Below are positions 1 through 14,615 of a stretch of 64,000 nucleotides of DNA, one piece after another. Numbering within the stretch: the stretch's first letter is position 1; the number at the start of each line of letters is the position of its first letter. The stretch is taken from contig CP126198.1 of NCBI GenBank assembly GCA_030272155.1, positions 1,364,001-1,428,000 on the forward strand. The letters run 5' to 3'. Below the pieces are notes generated by a model. The model searched no databases and was not told the DNA's origin. It worked only from the letters and a program-made list of their open reading frames with translations. Source of the DNA: Tetradesmus obliquus. Taxonomy: Eukaryota; Chlorophyta; Chlorophyceae; Sphaeropleales; Scenedesmaceae. Both the position numbers and the translations under genes were made by a program.

Positions 1-690
1 TGTGCACCAAAAAAGGGGAGCTGTGTCTGGTGTGCTTTTCTTCTACTGTTGACTAGCATCGCCAGCATGCCTGATGCTGCATCATCATCAACATCAACAA
101 CAACATATGTATGTATGAGGCCAGCAGCAGTGATGCAACAATCATGCATGCATATTCAAGTGTTCAAGTGTTGATGATGTTGCTGCAGCACCATCATCAT
201 AGCCATGTATGATCATTTGATTGCCATCCCGTGTATCACCATGGCGAGTTGTTTTTGCCTGTTGTTACTCCCAGCTGTGCAGGGCGTAGAAGTACTTTTA
301 TTCCTCCTCCTCCTCCTCCAAGCAACCCTCTCCTCCAACATAGGAGCACCACTGCTCCATCTTCGCAGTCAGTCCCTACTACCACCTGGCCTGATCCAAC
401 AACAACTTCAAGTCCCAATCATATCAATCGGCTCCAACAACTCGTGCACCAAAAAAGGTGAGCTGTGTCTGGCGTGCTTTTCTTCTACTGTTGACTAGCA
501 TCGCCAGCATGCCTGATGTTGCATCATCATCAACAACATATGTATGTATGAGGCCAGCAGCAGTGATGCAACGTGCATATTCAAGTGTTCAAGTGTTGAT
601 GATGTTGTTGCAGCACCATCATCATAGCCATGTATGATCATTGATTGCCATCCCGTGTATCACCATGGTGAGTTGTTGTTGCCCTGTTCT
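1..690. repeat. Direct tandem duplication, period about 442 bp
   Basis: The segment that starts at position 2 (GTGCACCAAAAAAGG, then a stretch ending in CATCATCATAGCCATGTATG) returns at about 444 with small differences, and the second copy runs to about 690. The spacer holds CTC/CTT-rich sequence. No open frame in either copy resembles a known protein, and the short frames here look like chance. Confidence 0.75.
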
Positions 691-1438
691 TACACCCAGC
701 AGCACGTAAATCATGATTTTGCTCAGCTCAGTTTGCCCTGCCGCAGAAGAGTTCACAAGGTACAGCAGGGCCCAGCATTTTGTGGACAGCAGTCCACCTC
801 ATTCATGCCCTTCTACGCCCTGTTTGTATACAGTGGTGGTCCCCCAAGGTCCCATGACGACCTTGGTAGTCCCACTACTGCCAGGTAGGTTGTTGTGGCA
901 TACGTTTTGAGCGTATTGATCACCACTTCCTATGGGCTATGGGAAAAAAATAATGCCCTGCTCCCTTTTCCTGATGTGATGATGCTGGGCGTAAGTAAGT
1001 CATCATCCCAACCGACAACAGCTTCATCAAACCATCATCCCAACCGACAACAGCTTCATCAAACCATAAGAGCTCGCAACCTGTACATTTTTAGCATGTG
1101 GGCACTGCTGGGCTGGGTGTAATTCTACATGTTCAAAGGGTGAGGTGTCGTTGTTGAATTTTCGTTCAGCAGCAGGTTCAGCACTGTTATCGTGCGCACT
1201 GCACAACGTGCCCACTGCCCGAGAGAGGATCAACCAGACCCTGGTGGAGCTGCTGCCCAACAAGCAACTCGTCCCACCCAAACTGCCCAGCCGGAAAGCA
1301 GTTTCAAGACCAAACCCTTTAGACACGTCTGATGCCTTGATGACAAGCTGGCATGTTGCACAGTTGAGTGAATCTTGTATTCCATGAGCGTGTGGAACAT
1401 TGCGCATGTGTGCGTGCCAGGAATGGCAATGCCTGGAG

Positions 1439-1473
<35 letters not shown>

Positions 1474-2076
1474 AACAGTCTCACGCTATCAGCTAGGGCA
1501 GGCAAGCATTGCACCATTAGGGATGAACAGATCATTGCATTCCAAGTGCATTAGATGCTAGTGCATTGCATGGCTGCTGGGGCAAACGACAAACAAAACT
1601 GTCCGAATGGCTGAAGCAGCCAGCAGACGCCCGCACTCCCACAACTACTGCAACTCCGAATGTTTATCCGCATCCGAATGAACTTGCCTCGTTGCCAGAG
1701 CAATATGGTAGGAGGCGGAAGGCCAGAATGGTGGGTTGTTTCGCTGCAGCACCGGAGACTGGTTGTTTTACCGTGTGTGTCGTCTACTGCGAACGTGCAC
1801 TGATGGTGGAAACAGTCGAGAGGGGCGGACAGGCGAGGAAATAGTCGAGCGCAGCCAAGGATCAAGATGCTCTTGGATTGTCCTTGGACATAATCTGTGC
1901 ACTTTTCGGCAACACCCAAACAACTTGCTGGATCCCTACTGAATGTGTTCAAAAATAGCCAAAACCGTAGTCCGATGCTCTTGAGAGAGCTTTGCGGCGA
2001 GGCAGCCAAACTAGTGCACAGCCTCTTCCGATGCTCTTGAGAGAGAGACTTTTCTGGGTCTCCAATCTCTAAGGGT
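691..2076. other. Intergenic, no recognisable gene
   Basis: I see no supported gene. It contains a perfect 2 x 32 bp direct repeat at 1001-1064, a (CTG)n tract at about 1439-1472, and two copies of CCGATGCTCTTGAGAGAG at about 1973 and 2029. A 152-codon frame on the minus strand (2009-1551) has no recognisable motif and crosses low-complexity sequence, so I do not call it. Confidence 0.5.
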
Positions 2077-2078
2077 TA

Positions 2079-2656
2079 AGGAAGAGGCTCTGTGAGTTGT
2101 GATGTTACAAGCTGAAACGTGAATGTAACATCTGAAAATAAATTCCTTATACAGTTTGGCAGCGGTTGAGCACCCGGTGATCACCTGGTGGATCGTTTGG
2201 TCTACCGTCGGTTAACCCACTGTGAAATTGTATAATGCGCGCAACAGCATTGATGCAGTTGCGGGGCAATTGATTTGTGTAAATAAATCACTTACGCATC
2301 TAATACAATTGCGCAGACGGTCCGAGAGGCTTTCTGTGCGACTGTCCCTTAAAGTGCACTTTAGGGGACTTTAAGTGCACTTAAGGGGACAGTCGCACAG
2401 AAAGCCTCTCGGACCGTCTGCGCAATTGTATTAGATGCGTAAGTAATTTTTTTACACAATTGCAATTTCCCCACAACTGCATCAATGCTGTTGTGCGCAT
2501 TATACAATTTCACAGTGGGTTAACCGACGGTAGACCAAACGATCCACCAGGCGATCACCGGGTGCTCAACCGCTGCCAAACTTAATAAGGAAGTTATTTT
2601 CAGATGTTACATTCACGTTTCAGCTTGTAACATCACAACTCACAGAGGCTCTTCCT
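2079..2656. mobile_element. Palindromic foldback/MITE-like element
   Basis: Two arms of about 290 bp are inverted copies of each other with few mismatches and meet around 2,365. The ends read AGGAAGAGGCTC and its complement, with TA directly outside each end (TTA can also be read), which fits a TA target-site duplication as in Tc1/mariner-type MITEs; PIF/Harbinger (TWA) is the alternative. There is no transposase frame, so it would be non-autonomous. A transcript across it would fold into one very long hairpin. The palindrome is seen directly; the family assignment is inference. Confidence 0.75.
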
Positions 2657-2658
2657 TA

Positions 2659-3222
2659 GCTGTGCCGCCGCAGCGGTGGCTGCTGACAACTGGCAAGCAC
2701 CTGGCAGCCTTGTGAGGAATGAGCTTCGCCTCATACGTTTGATACGGCGTGATCGTTGATAATGTGTATGTGCTGTTGACAGAAGCCAGCAAGCAGGCAT
2801 GAAGGTAGCCTGGAGCCTCCATGATGTACACGCATCACTGTGTATCAACAATTCGATTTGCACCGCCCCTGCTGAGGCAGTGACGTTCTCTTGTGCGAGG
2901 GCACGCTCAATAATGCTGGACATATCCGCCCAGAGTTACTGAAGACCAGTGCGGTATACGTCAGACTCCAGCATTCTTCAGTTTTGCAGGTTATGGCATG
3001 CCGTAGGCCTCCGGCAGTCAGGTTTGCTTGGTTGCTGTGTATGGCCAGGCAGTAGGGTTAACGTTGCGCTCCCGCTGCACGTGCAGTTTACCAGCTGGTA
3101 ACAATTAAACACATAATTTTCAGGCTGTGCTCTCAAATCTGCAGCACAAATTGGATGCTCTCACACCACATCAACCCCCAACAGAGTCATTAACACTATA
3201 ACAGCCAGCGCGCCTGCGTCAC
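2659..3222. other. Region downstream of the BRWD-like gene
   Basis: This lies 3' of the BRWD-like stop on the minus strand and probably includes its 3' UTR. A 96-codon minus-strand frame (2923-2633) runs into the palindromic element and has no recognisable domain. I found no convincing TGTAA between the stop and the element. Confidence 0.4.
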
Positions 3223-3466
3223 TCATCCCTCCTCCGATGATGCTTCAGGAGTGACGTAATCCTCCTTGTACGGCCGCCGCTGCTGCCTGCCACTCCTACG
3301 CGCCGCCCTCACTGGTCGCCTGCCTGCTGCCCTTCCGCCATTTGCTGCAGCAGCAGCAGCAGCAGCAGCTTCTTGCAGCTCCTCATCTTCTTCCTCATAG
3401 TCCTCGCTTTCAAAACTGGCAGCAATGAAAGCCACGCGGGCACGCTCAGCAGCCGGACGCCTGTTG

Positions 3467-3498
<32 letters not shown>

Positions 3499-3916
3499 AG
3501 GTGCTGAGTCAGCATGCCGTGCAGCAGGCCTGCCGGATGCTGACCTGTCAGACCGTCTGCTGCTGAGTCGGCTGGGCCGCACTGGGGCAGCTGAGGGGTG
3601 ATGCTGTTGTTGTGCACCTTGCTGCTGCTGCTGCTGCTGCTGCTGCCATTGTGCTTGCCATTGCTGCACATCAGGCTGCTGCATGTACTGCTGCTGAAGC
3701 TGGTGCTGCTCTTGCTGCTGCTGGTAAGATAAGGCTGCAGTTGACCAGTCAAAACTGCCACCAGCTGCTGCTGCTGCTGCTGCTGCTGGATCCATGCCCA
3801 AACCAGTCATGCCCAACACACCACCACCAGCTGCTGCTGCTGTTGCTGCTGCTGCTGCGTCCATGCCCAGCCCAGTCATGCCAGCACTAGCATCCCAGGC
3901 ACCAGCTGGCATAGCT

Positions 3917-3952
<36 letters not shown>

Positions 3953-5622
3953 GGATCCATGCCGGATACAGCAGCAGCAGTAGCACTGTCGAGCGGCCAC
4001 CAGCCCTGACCCACTGCAGCAGCAGCTGCGGCTGCTGCATCTGCTGCTGGCTCTATGTTCTGCTGCATGTGCCGCCTGCTGCTGCGCGCCTGCCTGCTCC
4101 TGCCCGTGCCATCTGCTGCTGCTGCTGCGGTCGCTGCATACCCTGCAGCATGCTCACCCGCTGCTGCTGCCGCTGCTGTGGAAATTGCTGCTGCCAGCTG
4201 CTGGGCCTTCTCCGCAAGGTCTGTGTCGGCTCCATTAAAGGCTGCTGCATTGGCAGCGATGAGCTGCGCGTCGTGCAGCAGCGCCTGCATGCTGCGGTAG
4301 TAGCCGGCTTCAAGCCGGGCCTGCGGTTGTGCAGCAAGTTTGACATGAAAACAACAAAACGTATGAGATGCAGTACAGCACATTAGCCTCTGCATGCTGC
4401 GGTAGTAGCCAGCTTCAAGGCGTGCCTGCAGTTGAAAGGGGTACAAGGTGATAGTGGCCCATATGATGTTAGTGAGACAGTTCAGTCCCAGTAGCAGCGG
4501 TATACCCCCCCCCCTGCACAATCAATGCTTATCATGCTGCATAAATTACCAGTGCAACTGGTACTAGCAGGCAGACACACCTGGATGTTGTCAAGGCCCA
4601 GCGGCAGCGGAATGGCCCTGTTGTAGGCGCGCCTGCCCTGGACACTCTCGAAATGACGTCCAAGCAACAGTCATGCTTCTTCACCAGCAATCGCACCTGT
4701 ATGTTGTCGAGCCCTAGTGGCAGCGGAATAACCCTGTTGTAAGCCCGCCGGCCCTGGGCGCTCTCGTACACAGCTCGGCAGTTGGGTGCAGTCACAAACA
4801 GCCGGTAGCGGCTGCGGCCAGCCGCCAGGCGCTCCAGCGCATGCAGCATGCGCGCCACCTGCAGGGTTGTAACATGTCAAGTGACATGTTGGGTGACATG
4901 TTACATCACATGTGACAGATCGGCGGGAAGCTTCTCGCTGAATGCTGTGGCAGCTCTTGATGCAGGAGCAATGTATGCAGAGAGCAACGTAGCTGCTGGC
5001 AGCTTCGCCACACGAAGCATCCAACTCAACGCATTACTGACCCCGCAGAGTGCACTGCTGCCGAAGAGAGCAAGGCAGCTGCAGCAGCAATGCCACCCAC
5101 CTGCTCCCCCGTCAGCTGCGTGGCATGCTCCGCAGCCAAATGGATGACATCGTTAGATCCGCCGTGCATTACCAACGATCAATGAAACCCACCTGCAGCA
5201 GCAGCCTGCTCACCTGCTCTCCCGTCAGCTGTGTGGCATGCTCCGCAGCCAGCACCGCCTCGCTGCTCGTCCCAGCAGCATACAGCTCCCAGGGACTCAG
5301 CCAGGAGTCATCTTCACCACCAGCAGCAGCAGCAGCAGCAGCAGCACTTTGTCCAGCCGCCGCCGTTGCTGCTGCTGCCACTCCCTGCTGCCGCTGCTGC
5401 TTGACGACCCCACCATCTCCCCCATCAGCATCAGCATCAAGATCATCCTGAGCATCATCCTCAGCGTCCCACTGCACTTTGTAACGCTCCCACAGCCCAC
5501 CGCAGCCGTACGGGTCAGCCGCCACCTCGCCGTGCGGCCGGTTGATGCGCGCGTCTGCGGTGATGCTGCCGGTGTACCACTCCCCGCCCGCGGCGTGATC
5601 AGGGTCCAGCTGGAATGTCTGC

Positions 5623-5659
<37 letters not shown>

Positions 5660-5775
5660 GCAGCAGAGCAGCAGTGACAGCAATTCAAACCAGCGAATGC
5701 GGGCGTCAGCGGTGATGCTGCCGGTGTACCACTCCCCGCCCGCGGCGTGATCGGGGTCCAGCTGGAACGTCTGCA

Positions 5776-5808
<33 letters not shown>

Positions 5809-5916
5809 GCAGCAGCAGTGATAATGATGCAAACCAGTTAATGCGGGCATCTGCGGTGATGCTGCCGGTGTACCACTCCCCGCCCGCGGCGTGGTCGGGG
5901 TCCAGCTGGAACGTCT

Positions 5917-5964
<48 letters not shown>

Positions 5965-7235
5965 TCAGCTATGTCTATTGTCCCTGCTGATGCTGCGCTC
6001 AAAGCTGCAGCACCACGACCCTTGAAACATCAGATTGCATGCAAAAATAATAACAGCTAAGCAATCCTACCATCCCCACTGCAACAGTGACCACAGCGCA
6101 CCTGTACCCTGTCGCCAGGCTGCCAGGTGGTGCGCAGGCAGACTTCAAAGCGGCTGCCCAGAATGACAAACTCGGCATGGCCAGCAGAGGGGGGCGGCAG
6201 CACCACCTGGAAGTACAGCTGCTGCTGCTGCTGCTGCAAGGGTTGCGGTGGTTGTTGCAGTTCATGTGCCTGCTGCTGCTCTTGCAGAGGGGCCTGCTGC
6301 TGCTGCTGCTGCTGCTGAATCGAGGCATCCGCTGCAGCATTTGCCATGCCTGGCACTGTTGTTGATGGTCGTTCTGCTGCTGCTGCTGCTGCTGCTGCTT
6401 CAGACGCAGCTGGTGCAGGATCACCAGCTGATGCAGTTGGCTGTGCCTGCACACCATCTGCAGCAGCTGGCTGCGCAACAGCTGCAGCTGCATTACTGCT
6501 GCTGGTACCCGCAGCAGCGGCAGCAGTGGTGGAGGCAGCTGCTGCAGCAAAGCCTGCTGCTGCTGGTGCTGATAGCTGCAGCGTCAGCACTGCCACTGTC
6601 TGGTCATCTGCAAGCAACATACAGCAGCAGTAAGCAACAGGATACAAGCGTTCTGCTGTGCGCACCCCTGCTGTTGCTTTCTTGTGGCAGCAACACTCAA
6701 CAAAAGCAACATTCAAGCAGACCAGATAGTTGGCAGGAACTGCTACAAACAAAACCTTCCTGCCAGCCAGCGCACCTTCTATTCTGAACTCCAAGCCCAC
6801 AACTGTGCATGGCTCAGCAGGTTGCAGCTGGTACGCCACGTCAGCAGCAGCAGCAGCAGCAGCAACCGCATTCTGCTGCTGCTGCTGCCGCTGCTGCTGC
6901 TGCTGCTCTTCCAGCGCCTGCTGCTGCCGCTGCTGCTGAGGAGTAGGCTCTGCAGGCGCTGCCACTGCACCAGCTGCCGCTGCATCAGCAACGTGGCTCT
7001 GCTGCTGTAGCAGTGGCTGCTGCTGCTGCTGCTGCTGCTGATGTAGCTCTGCTACCTGCTGCTGCAGCTGCTGAAGCCCAGAATAATGCTGCTGCCGCTG
7101 CTGCTGCTGCTGCTCCCAGCCTGCAGTGTAGGCTCCATTCACAGCAACTGCCTGCTGCCAGTCCTGCTGGCCCTGCTGCTGCTGCTGCCACTGCCACGCC
7201 TGCTGCTGCCACTGCCACTGCTGCAGCAGCTGTTC

Positions 7236-7272
<37 letters not shown>

Positions 7273-7803
7273 CTCTGTCCAAACAGCTGCTGCTGCAACT
7301 GCTGCTGCAGCTGCAGCAGCGCCGGCCCTCCCTTCTTCAGCACCTCCCAGGGTCTCTGAGTCAGCGCGTCACTTCTGGCATCTAGATATTTCTGGTGCCC
7401 CTCCCACAGATAGATTACAAAATCTCCCAGCTGTGGCACATAGGTGTTAGGGTTGTGCTGCGAGCCAGTCAGCCAGGAGTAGCAGCGCAGCTGCCGCCCT
7501 GCACGACATGACCCTGACCCTGCTGCTGCTGCTGCTGCTGCTGCTGCAGGATCTCCTGCTGTGTCACCTTCAGGCACCGCTGCACTGCCACGGCGTTTTT
7601 TAGGTGTGTGCTGGCTGTTCTGCTGAGACGCGTCACTGGCGCTGCCTGCTGCTGCTGCTGCTGCTGCTCGTGCTGCTGCCACTTGGCCCAGCGTCACCTG
7701 CTGCTGCTCTGGGTGTTCAGAAGTGTGACCGCCCACTGCGTCTGCAGCACGCTGCCTTACACTTCTGCGCTGCTGGCGCCTGCTCCTGTCCGTTGCCGCT
7801 GCC

Positions 7804-7841
<38 letters not shown>

Positions 7842-7852
7842 GTCGTCATCAG

Positions 7853-7889
<37 letters not shown>

Positions 7890-10138
7890 ATCTTCACTTT
7901 CATCTTCACTGCCGAATTCGTACTCCTCGCTGTCCCGCCGCCGCTTGCGCACAGGGCGGCTACTGACGCGCCTCGGCTGCCGGCTGCGATCCGCAGAGCG
8001 CCTGCACAGCAGCATGCCGGCAGCACGCATACAAAGCAGTGTGTGTCACTGTGTGTGTCATAGAGTACGGCAGTAGTGTTTGTCCCTTGCTGAGCATCCT
8101 CTGAAGCCTGTTGCGCTTGGAGAGCGGCACCCATGCATGCAGCACAGACACAAACAAGGCAGTCGCTTGCCAGCATCATCAGGCATGTAGCAGCATGTTG
8201 TGCCTGCAGAGCAGCGCACATGGCAACGCAGGCACAACACAGACACATTGTGCTGTGACAGCATTGGGCTGGTGTCACTCGTGCCACTTGCGTCACTTGT
8301 ATCAATCATCAGCCAAGTGTCCAGCTCTCCCTCCCTTCCCCCGTGCACACCAGATCCATGGCAAACACGTCTGAGCGTATCCCTGTTCTACTCACTCCGC
8401 TCTCCTCAGTCGCGCCTGCCAGCCCTCCTCTTCCTCCTCACTGCCGCTGCCACCACCACCACCTCTTCTTCTGCTGCGCCGCAACCGCCCACCCTGCTGC
8501 TGCTGCCGCTGCCGCTGCCGCTCACTCTGCCGCTGCCGCTGCGGCGTGTGCCGCCGCCGCTTCTGCCCCTGACTGTCCTCGCTGTCATATTCATAGTCAA
8601 GTTCATCGTCAAGTTCATCATCAGGTTCACTGCCACTTTCCCAGTCACTGTCCAGGTCAGCGGCGTCACCGCCAAGTTCATGGTCGATTCCTTCGTCACT
8701 TTCAAGGAATGCAAACTCTTCTGCAGCTGCCGCTGCTGCCGCTGCTGCTGCTCCTGCAGCAGCAGCACGCGGACTTCCCCGCGCCGCAACACCAGCACCA
8801 GCAGCAGCAGCAGCAGCAGCCCGAGGGGTGGCGGAAGGAGATGTGAGCATGCCTTGTAGCAAGTCCATGTGTCGGCGTGGCTGCCGCTGCTGCTCGCGTG
8901 CCGCTGCTGCTGCTGCCAGCTGCTGCAGGTGCTGCTCCTCCTCCTGCAGTGTCATGCCCCGGGCAAGTGCTGCTAGTAGGCTCATGTGCTCCTGCAGGGC
9001 TTGCCGCTCCGCATTGTCCTGCAAGTGAGAGAAAGAGCGAGCAGCGGGAAGTGTGAGAATGTAACACATCACGTGCATGTGCTCCTGCAGGGCTTGGCGC
9101 TCCGCATTGTCCTGCAAGTGCGAGAAAGAGTGAGCAGCGCGAAGTATGAGCAAGCAACACATCACATACATGTGCTCCTGCAGGGCTGCATTCTCCCGCA
9201 AGTGTCAGGCGGTGGGAAGTGTGGCGAAGTGACAAATAACACACACATGTGCTCCTGCAGGGCGTGGCGCTCCGCATTGTCCTGCAAGTGTGAGGCAGCA
9301 GGAAGTGTGAGAAAGTAATAACACGTCATACACATGTGCTCCTGCAGGGCTTGGTGCTCCGCATTGTCCTGCAAGTGCAAGTGTGAGGCAGCATGAGTGT
9401 GGCATAGTGACGCATCACACACATGTGCATGTCAACAAGGATGTGTAATCATGGGCTTTGCTCCTTTTGCTGACGCATGTCAAGTCTGCACACCTCCACA
9501 GCATTAGTTATCATCGCTGACAACATATGTGCCGCCTAAAAAACACTCCCATGTGGTCTCCTCTGATGGCGCGCTGGTGCAGCATGCTGCCACCTAAGTG
9601 CCAGAACATTCTCAACAATTTTGTAGCTATTTGTAGCACATCTCACAATGTAACGAAGCAGTCACACTGCAAATCGCCTGAACACTCACCCGTGTGGTCT
9701 CCTCTGACGGCACGCTGGTGCGGCGTGCCGCCAGTGCCGCCCGCACTTCACATGTGACCTGATGTAACACACATTTTCCCTTTCTTTTGTGTCGATTGTG
9801 CAACATACCTCACAATCTAGGGTAGCAATTGGGCAGACATATTGTCTCAACACTCACCCGTGTGGTCTCCTCTGAAGGCACACTAGTGCGGCGTGCTGCC
9901 AGCCGCCGCCCACATTTCACATGTGACACAATTATGTAACATTTCGTAGCAAGTTAACAAGTCTGCCTGAATTCGCACCCGTGTGGTCTCCTCTGATGGC
10001 ACGCTGGTGCGGCGTGCTGCCAGTGCCGCCCGCACTTCCAGCGCCTTCCACACAGCAGCAGTCACTGTGGGCGGCCACTGCTCGAGAGATGGAGGCAGCA
10101 CCAGGCTGCTGCCACGCAGGCACATGCCGCCGCCACCT

Positions 10139-10170
<32 letters not shown>

Positions 10171-13169
10171 CACTGTGTGAGGCCAATTCTCCGGTGGGAC
10201 AGGGGGGGGGGGGGGGGGGGCAGCGCCATGCTGCTGCCACGCAGGCACATGCCGCCGCCACCTGCAGCAGCAGCAGCAGCAGCAGTCAATGTGGGCGGCC
10301 ATTGCTCGAGGGATGGAGACGCTGCCACTCACTTGACCACGGTGACAACAGTCTAGCTTGCACCAAACCTCCCAGCACCCACCTCCCCGCACGTACTCAA
10401 GCACCTGCCCCGCCTTGTAGGCTGTTTGGAAGCCCTCAGCATACGGCCTGAACTGGTTGTCGCACAGCGGCTGCTGCTTGGCCAGCGCAAACACGGGCAC
10501 TGCTGCAGGCTCAGTAAAAGCGGCAAACCCCGCCTCGTCCTGCAACAAATAATGATAGCAGCAGCAGCAACAGCAGGAAGTTTGTACAGTTGCGCTGGCC
10601 AAGTGCTGTTGTGGTGGGCTCCGTGAAGGGGGCAAACCCCGCCTCGTCCTGCGACAAGTAATGATAGCAGCAGTCGCAGCAGCAGCAACACCAGAAAACT
10701 CGTACAATCGTGCTGGCTAAGTGCTGTTGTGGTGGGCTCCGTGAAGGCGGCAAAGCCCGCCTCATCCTGCTCATGACAGCAGCACCAGCGGCACGCCAGC
10801 CGCCGGCCCAGCCTCATACAAGCCGAACCGCCCCGCCACGTCGGCGACAGGTAATGTCACACCCAAAACTACAATGCGCACACGCCAAAACCTAACCCTG
10901 AAACCTTTTACCCTTGATATACCTGCATGATTGGGTCGTAGTCTTTTTTGAAGAACTGATCGTACGGCGCCGCGCGCAGCAGGTCGGCCGCCGGCCCGGC
11001 CCCGTACAAGCTGAACTGCCCCGCCACGTCAGCGACAGCAACGTTCACGCCACAACCCTCAACCTGGAAACCTTTTCAACCCAGAACACCAGAACACCAG
11101 AACTATCCGTCACAGCTACCTGCATGATCGGGTCATAGTCCTTTTTGAAGAACTGATCGTACGGCGCCGCACGCAGCAGGTCGGCCGCCGGTCCAGCCCC
11201 GTACAGGCTGAACTGCCCCGCCACGTCAGCGACAGCAAAGGCGCTGCCATCCGGGCTGAAATGACCATCGACTAGCTGTATGGTGGGGGGCGCCCAGCTG
11301 CCCCGCGCCAGGGGGATGGTGTCAGAGCTTGAAAACCTGAACCGCAATTCACAACATGCACCAGTGTGTATATAACGAAAGCAGCGTGTAGAAGAGTGTG
11401 TTCCAGGGACTGCCTGTAAGACTCCGCCGCACACACAAAGATCATGATCAGTGTGAAGATTCCTGGCAACATGGCAAAGGCGCTGCCATTAGGGCTGAAA
11501 TGGCCGTCTACGAGTTGGATGGTTGGAGGGGCCCAAGATCCGCGAGCAAGTGGGATGGTGTCCGAGCTTGAAAACCTGTGGCAGACGTGCCGATGTGTGT
11601 ACAAGGATGGCAGCGATTAGAGGAGCAGAGTGCGTCAGGGAATGTGTGTAAGGCCGTGCTGCACACAGCGATCTAGTGTGAATCTTCCTGGCAACACGGC
11701 AAAGGCGCTGCCATCCGGGCTGAGATGGCCGTTGACTAGCTGTTTGGTGGGGGGCGCCCAGCTGCCCCGGGCAAGAGTATTGGTGTCAGAGCTTGAACAC
11801 CTGAGGCAAGAATGTGGCAGTGTCAAAAGAGCAGAGTCCGTCAGGGACTCTATGTAAAGCCGTGCTGCATCAAAGCAGTCAATGTGATTCTCCCTCCCAC
11901 CACGGCGGCAATGGCGGCACCATGGGGGTGAAACTACAACCATAAACTCAATGAACACCGAGCCCCTGTCCCGGATCCACCCCTGCTCACTTTTTGAGTA
12001 TGCTGCCGCGTGCTGTGTCCCACAGGATAACTTGACCATCATATCCTGCAGACATGGCTAGGTGCGGGTCAAAGGGGTGCACCTCCAGCACGTGTGCTTG
12101 GTCGCTGTGGCCGCACAGCAGCCGCAGCAGCACGCCGCTGTGTGGGCACCACACGCGGATGTTGTTGTCTGAGGCAGCAGCCAGGATCTGCGGGCGCGTT
12201 TGCAGCAAGTGTTATTTTTAGATACTAATAACTTAAAGAGGAGCATGAATGTTGATGTCGGAGGCAGCAGCCAGGATCTGCAGGCGTGTGTGGAGAAGAA
12301 GCAGAATGCTGTCTGTCGCGCAGGGTGCAGTAACGAGGATTGACATATACACATGAGGCAGCAGATGAAGAGCTCACTATCACACATCTTAGTATTAGGC
12401 TGGCCATGGACACCCACTTTGCGCGGACAGTGGCAGCCATGCAATATGCAGCAGGCAAACGAAGCAAGGCACAACAAGTACCTGCTATACACCGACATAT
12501 CAACTGCCTTCCCAGTGATATATGTGCTGTTGTTGCAGTTGTTGCTGTTGTCATCACCTGGCTGTCGTCGGGCGCCCACGCTAGCTGGTTGATCACAAGT
12601 GCCGCCGCCTGCTCCCTCCGCGGCCGTACACGCGAGCGCGCTGCTGCTGCTGCTGCTGGGGGTGGAGCCGCCTCTGTTACCACTAGCGGGCAGCAGGCCT
12701 CCTCCCAAGCCAAGTGCAGCGGCCTGCCAGCACGCCGTACCTGGCGCCACACCTGAAAATGGAACAAATTTGAAGATGTGTTATGTAAGATGTTTTGTGA
12801 CAAGAAGTAGGATGAAGGTTTTGTCAGTGCATTTAGCACGATCCTATATGTCAACACGTGCAGCAGCTAGATATAATGCACCTGCACACATCAGCGCTAA
12901 TACGCCTGGTGACAAAGGTAGGAACGACCACAAACTGCCCTGCAGCCACCAACACAGCTGCAGCCAAAACTGTAGCAGCAGCAGCAGCAGTAGCAGCGCT
13001 CACCCGCACAGAGCCGTCCAGAGAAGCAGTTGCCAGCATCATGCCAGAGCTACTAAACTCTGCCTGCACAATCTCATTCCTGTGCCCTGACAGCCGCTGC
13101 AGCTCAATCGGAGCAGGCCAGTCAGCAGATGAAGGCGGGAAGGCGCCGCTGCTGCTGTCCTGCAAGCTG

Positions 13170-13202
<33 letters not shown>

Positions 13203-13239
13203 GCGGCAGTGCTGCTTGAGATGCGCCTGCTGCGGCGCT

Positions 13240-13274
<35 letters not shown>

Positions 13275-13468
13275 TGCTGCAAGTCTCTTTGCAGCTGCTG
13301 CCGGAACGCTTCGAAGGGGTTGCCGCCGGCAGGCACTGCTGCTGCTGCTGCCGCTGCGTCGTTTGCTTGCTGCTGCTGCTGCTGCTCTGGCGGCAACTGC
13401 CCCTCTTGCTGACTGGCAGCTTCACGGCTTGCAGCAGCAGCAGCAGCAGGGTCGCTGTGTGGGCTCCC

Positions 13469-13513
<45 letters not shown>

Positions 13514-13948
13514 CTGCTGCTTCTGCTGCTGCCTGCACACATCCCAGAGCCAGATGTATGCGCAGCAGTCCTGCCCACCCGCCACTATGCAGCTGCCATC
13601 GGGGCTCCAACTGCAGCACAGCAGGCCTCTGGATTCCTGCAGAAGCGGCGTGAGGCACACATAGGTCGCCAAAGAGCAGTGCACATGCACCTAGTATAGA
13701 ATCGGGCATAACAGGCGCAAGGCCTGTCATGTCCAACAGTAGCCGTCACAGCTGACACATGCATTTCACTCTCATGCGACGCCTACATATGTGAATGCCA
13801 CGCCCATGCTGCTCACTTCCAAGTCAGCCACCCACCTCATGACCTGCTGCTGCTGCTGCTGCTGGCCCGGCAGCCTGCCGCTGTGCATCAGCACCGCCTG
13901 CCACTGCCGCCGCTGCTGCTGCTGCTGCTGCCGCCTCTCCCCCAGCAC

Positions 13949-13985
<37 letters not shown>

Positions 13986-14208
13986 TGCAGTCATGCTGAT
14001 GCCGCTAAATGCGCCAAAGCTGTCTCGAGGCAGCAGCAGCAGCGGCGCAAAGTGCTGGTCTCGTGCATCCCACAGCCGCACACTGCCGTCATTTGAAGCT
14101 GAAAGCAGAGCTGAGGGCAGCTTGGGGTGAAAGTCGATGAGGGTTATGGACGCGGTATGGCCGCGCAACACTGCGAGGTTTTGACCGAGGTCGTCGGGCT
14201 GTGGTGGA

Positions 14209-14245
<37 letters not shown>

Positions 14246-14455
14246 CAGCTGTAAGCGGATATTGATGAGGGTGGTAGACGCAGTGTGGCCCCGCGGCACC
14301 GTGAGGTTTTGTCCAAGGTTGCCCAGCTGTGGCGGTGGCAGCAGCAGCAGCAGCAGCAGCAGCACAGCTGTAAGCCGATATTGATGAGGGTGATGGAGGC
14401 GGTATGGCCGCGCAACACTGCAAGGTTTTGACCGAGGTTGTCGGGCTGTGGTGGC

Positions 14456-14498
<43 letters not shown>

Positions 14499-14584
14499 CA
14501 GCTGTAAGCGGATATTGATGAGGGTGATGGATGCAGTGTGGCCCCGCAGCACCGCAAGGTTCTGTCCCAGGTTGTCGGGCTGTG

Positions 14585-14615
<31 letters not shown>

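Noticed and set aside
1551-2009. 152-codon minus-strand frame
   Set aside because: No start context, domain or splice partners; it overlaps direct repeats.
7000-7340. Plus-strand poly-Ala and poly-Leu open frames opposite the BRWD-like exon
   Set aside because: They are antisense shadows of a CAG-rich coding exon; triplet repeats leave all frames open.
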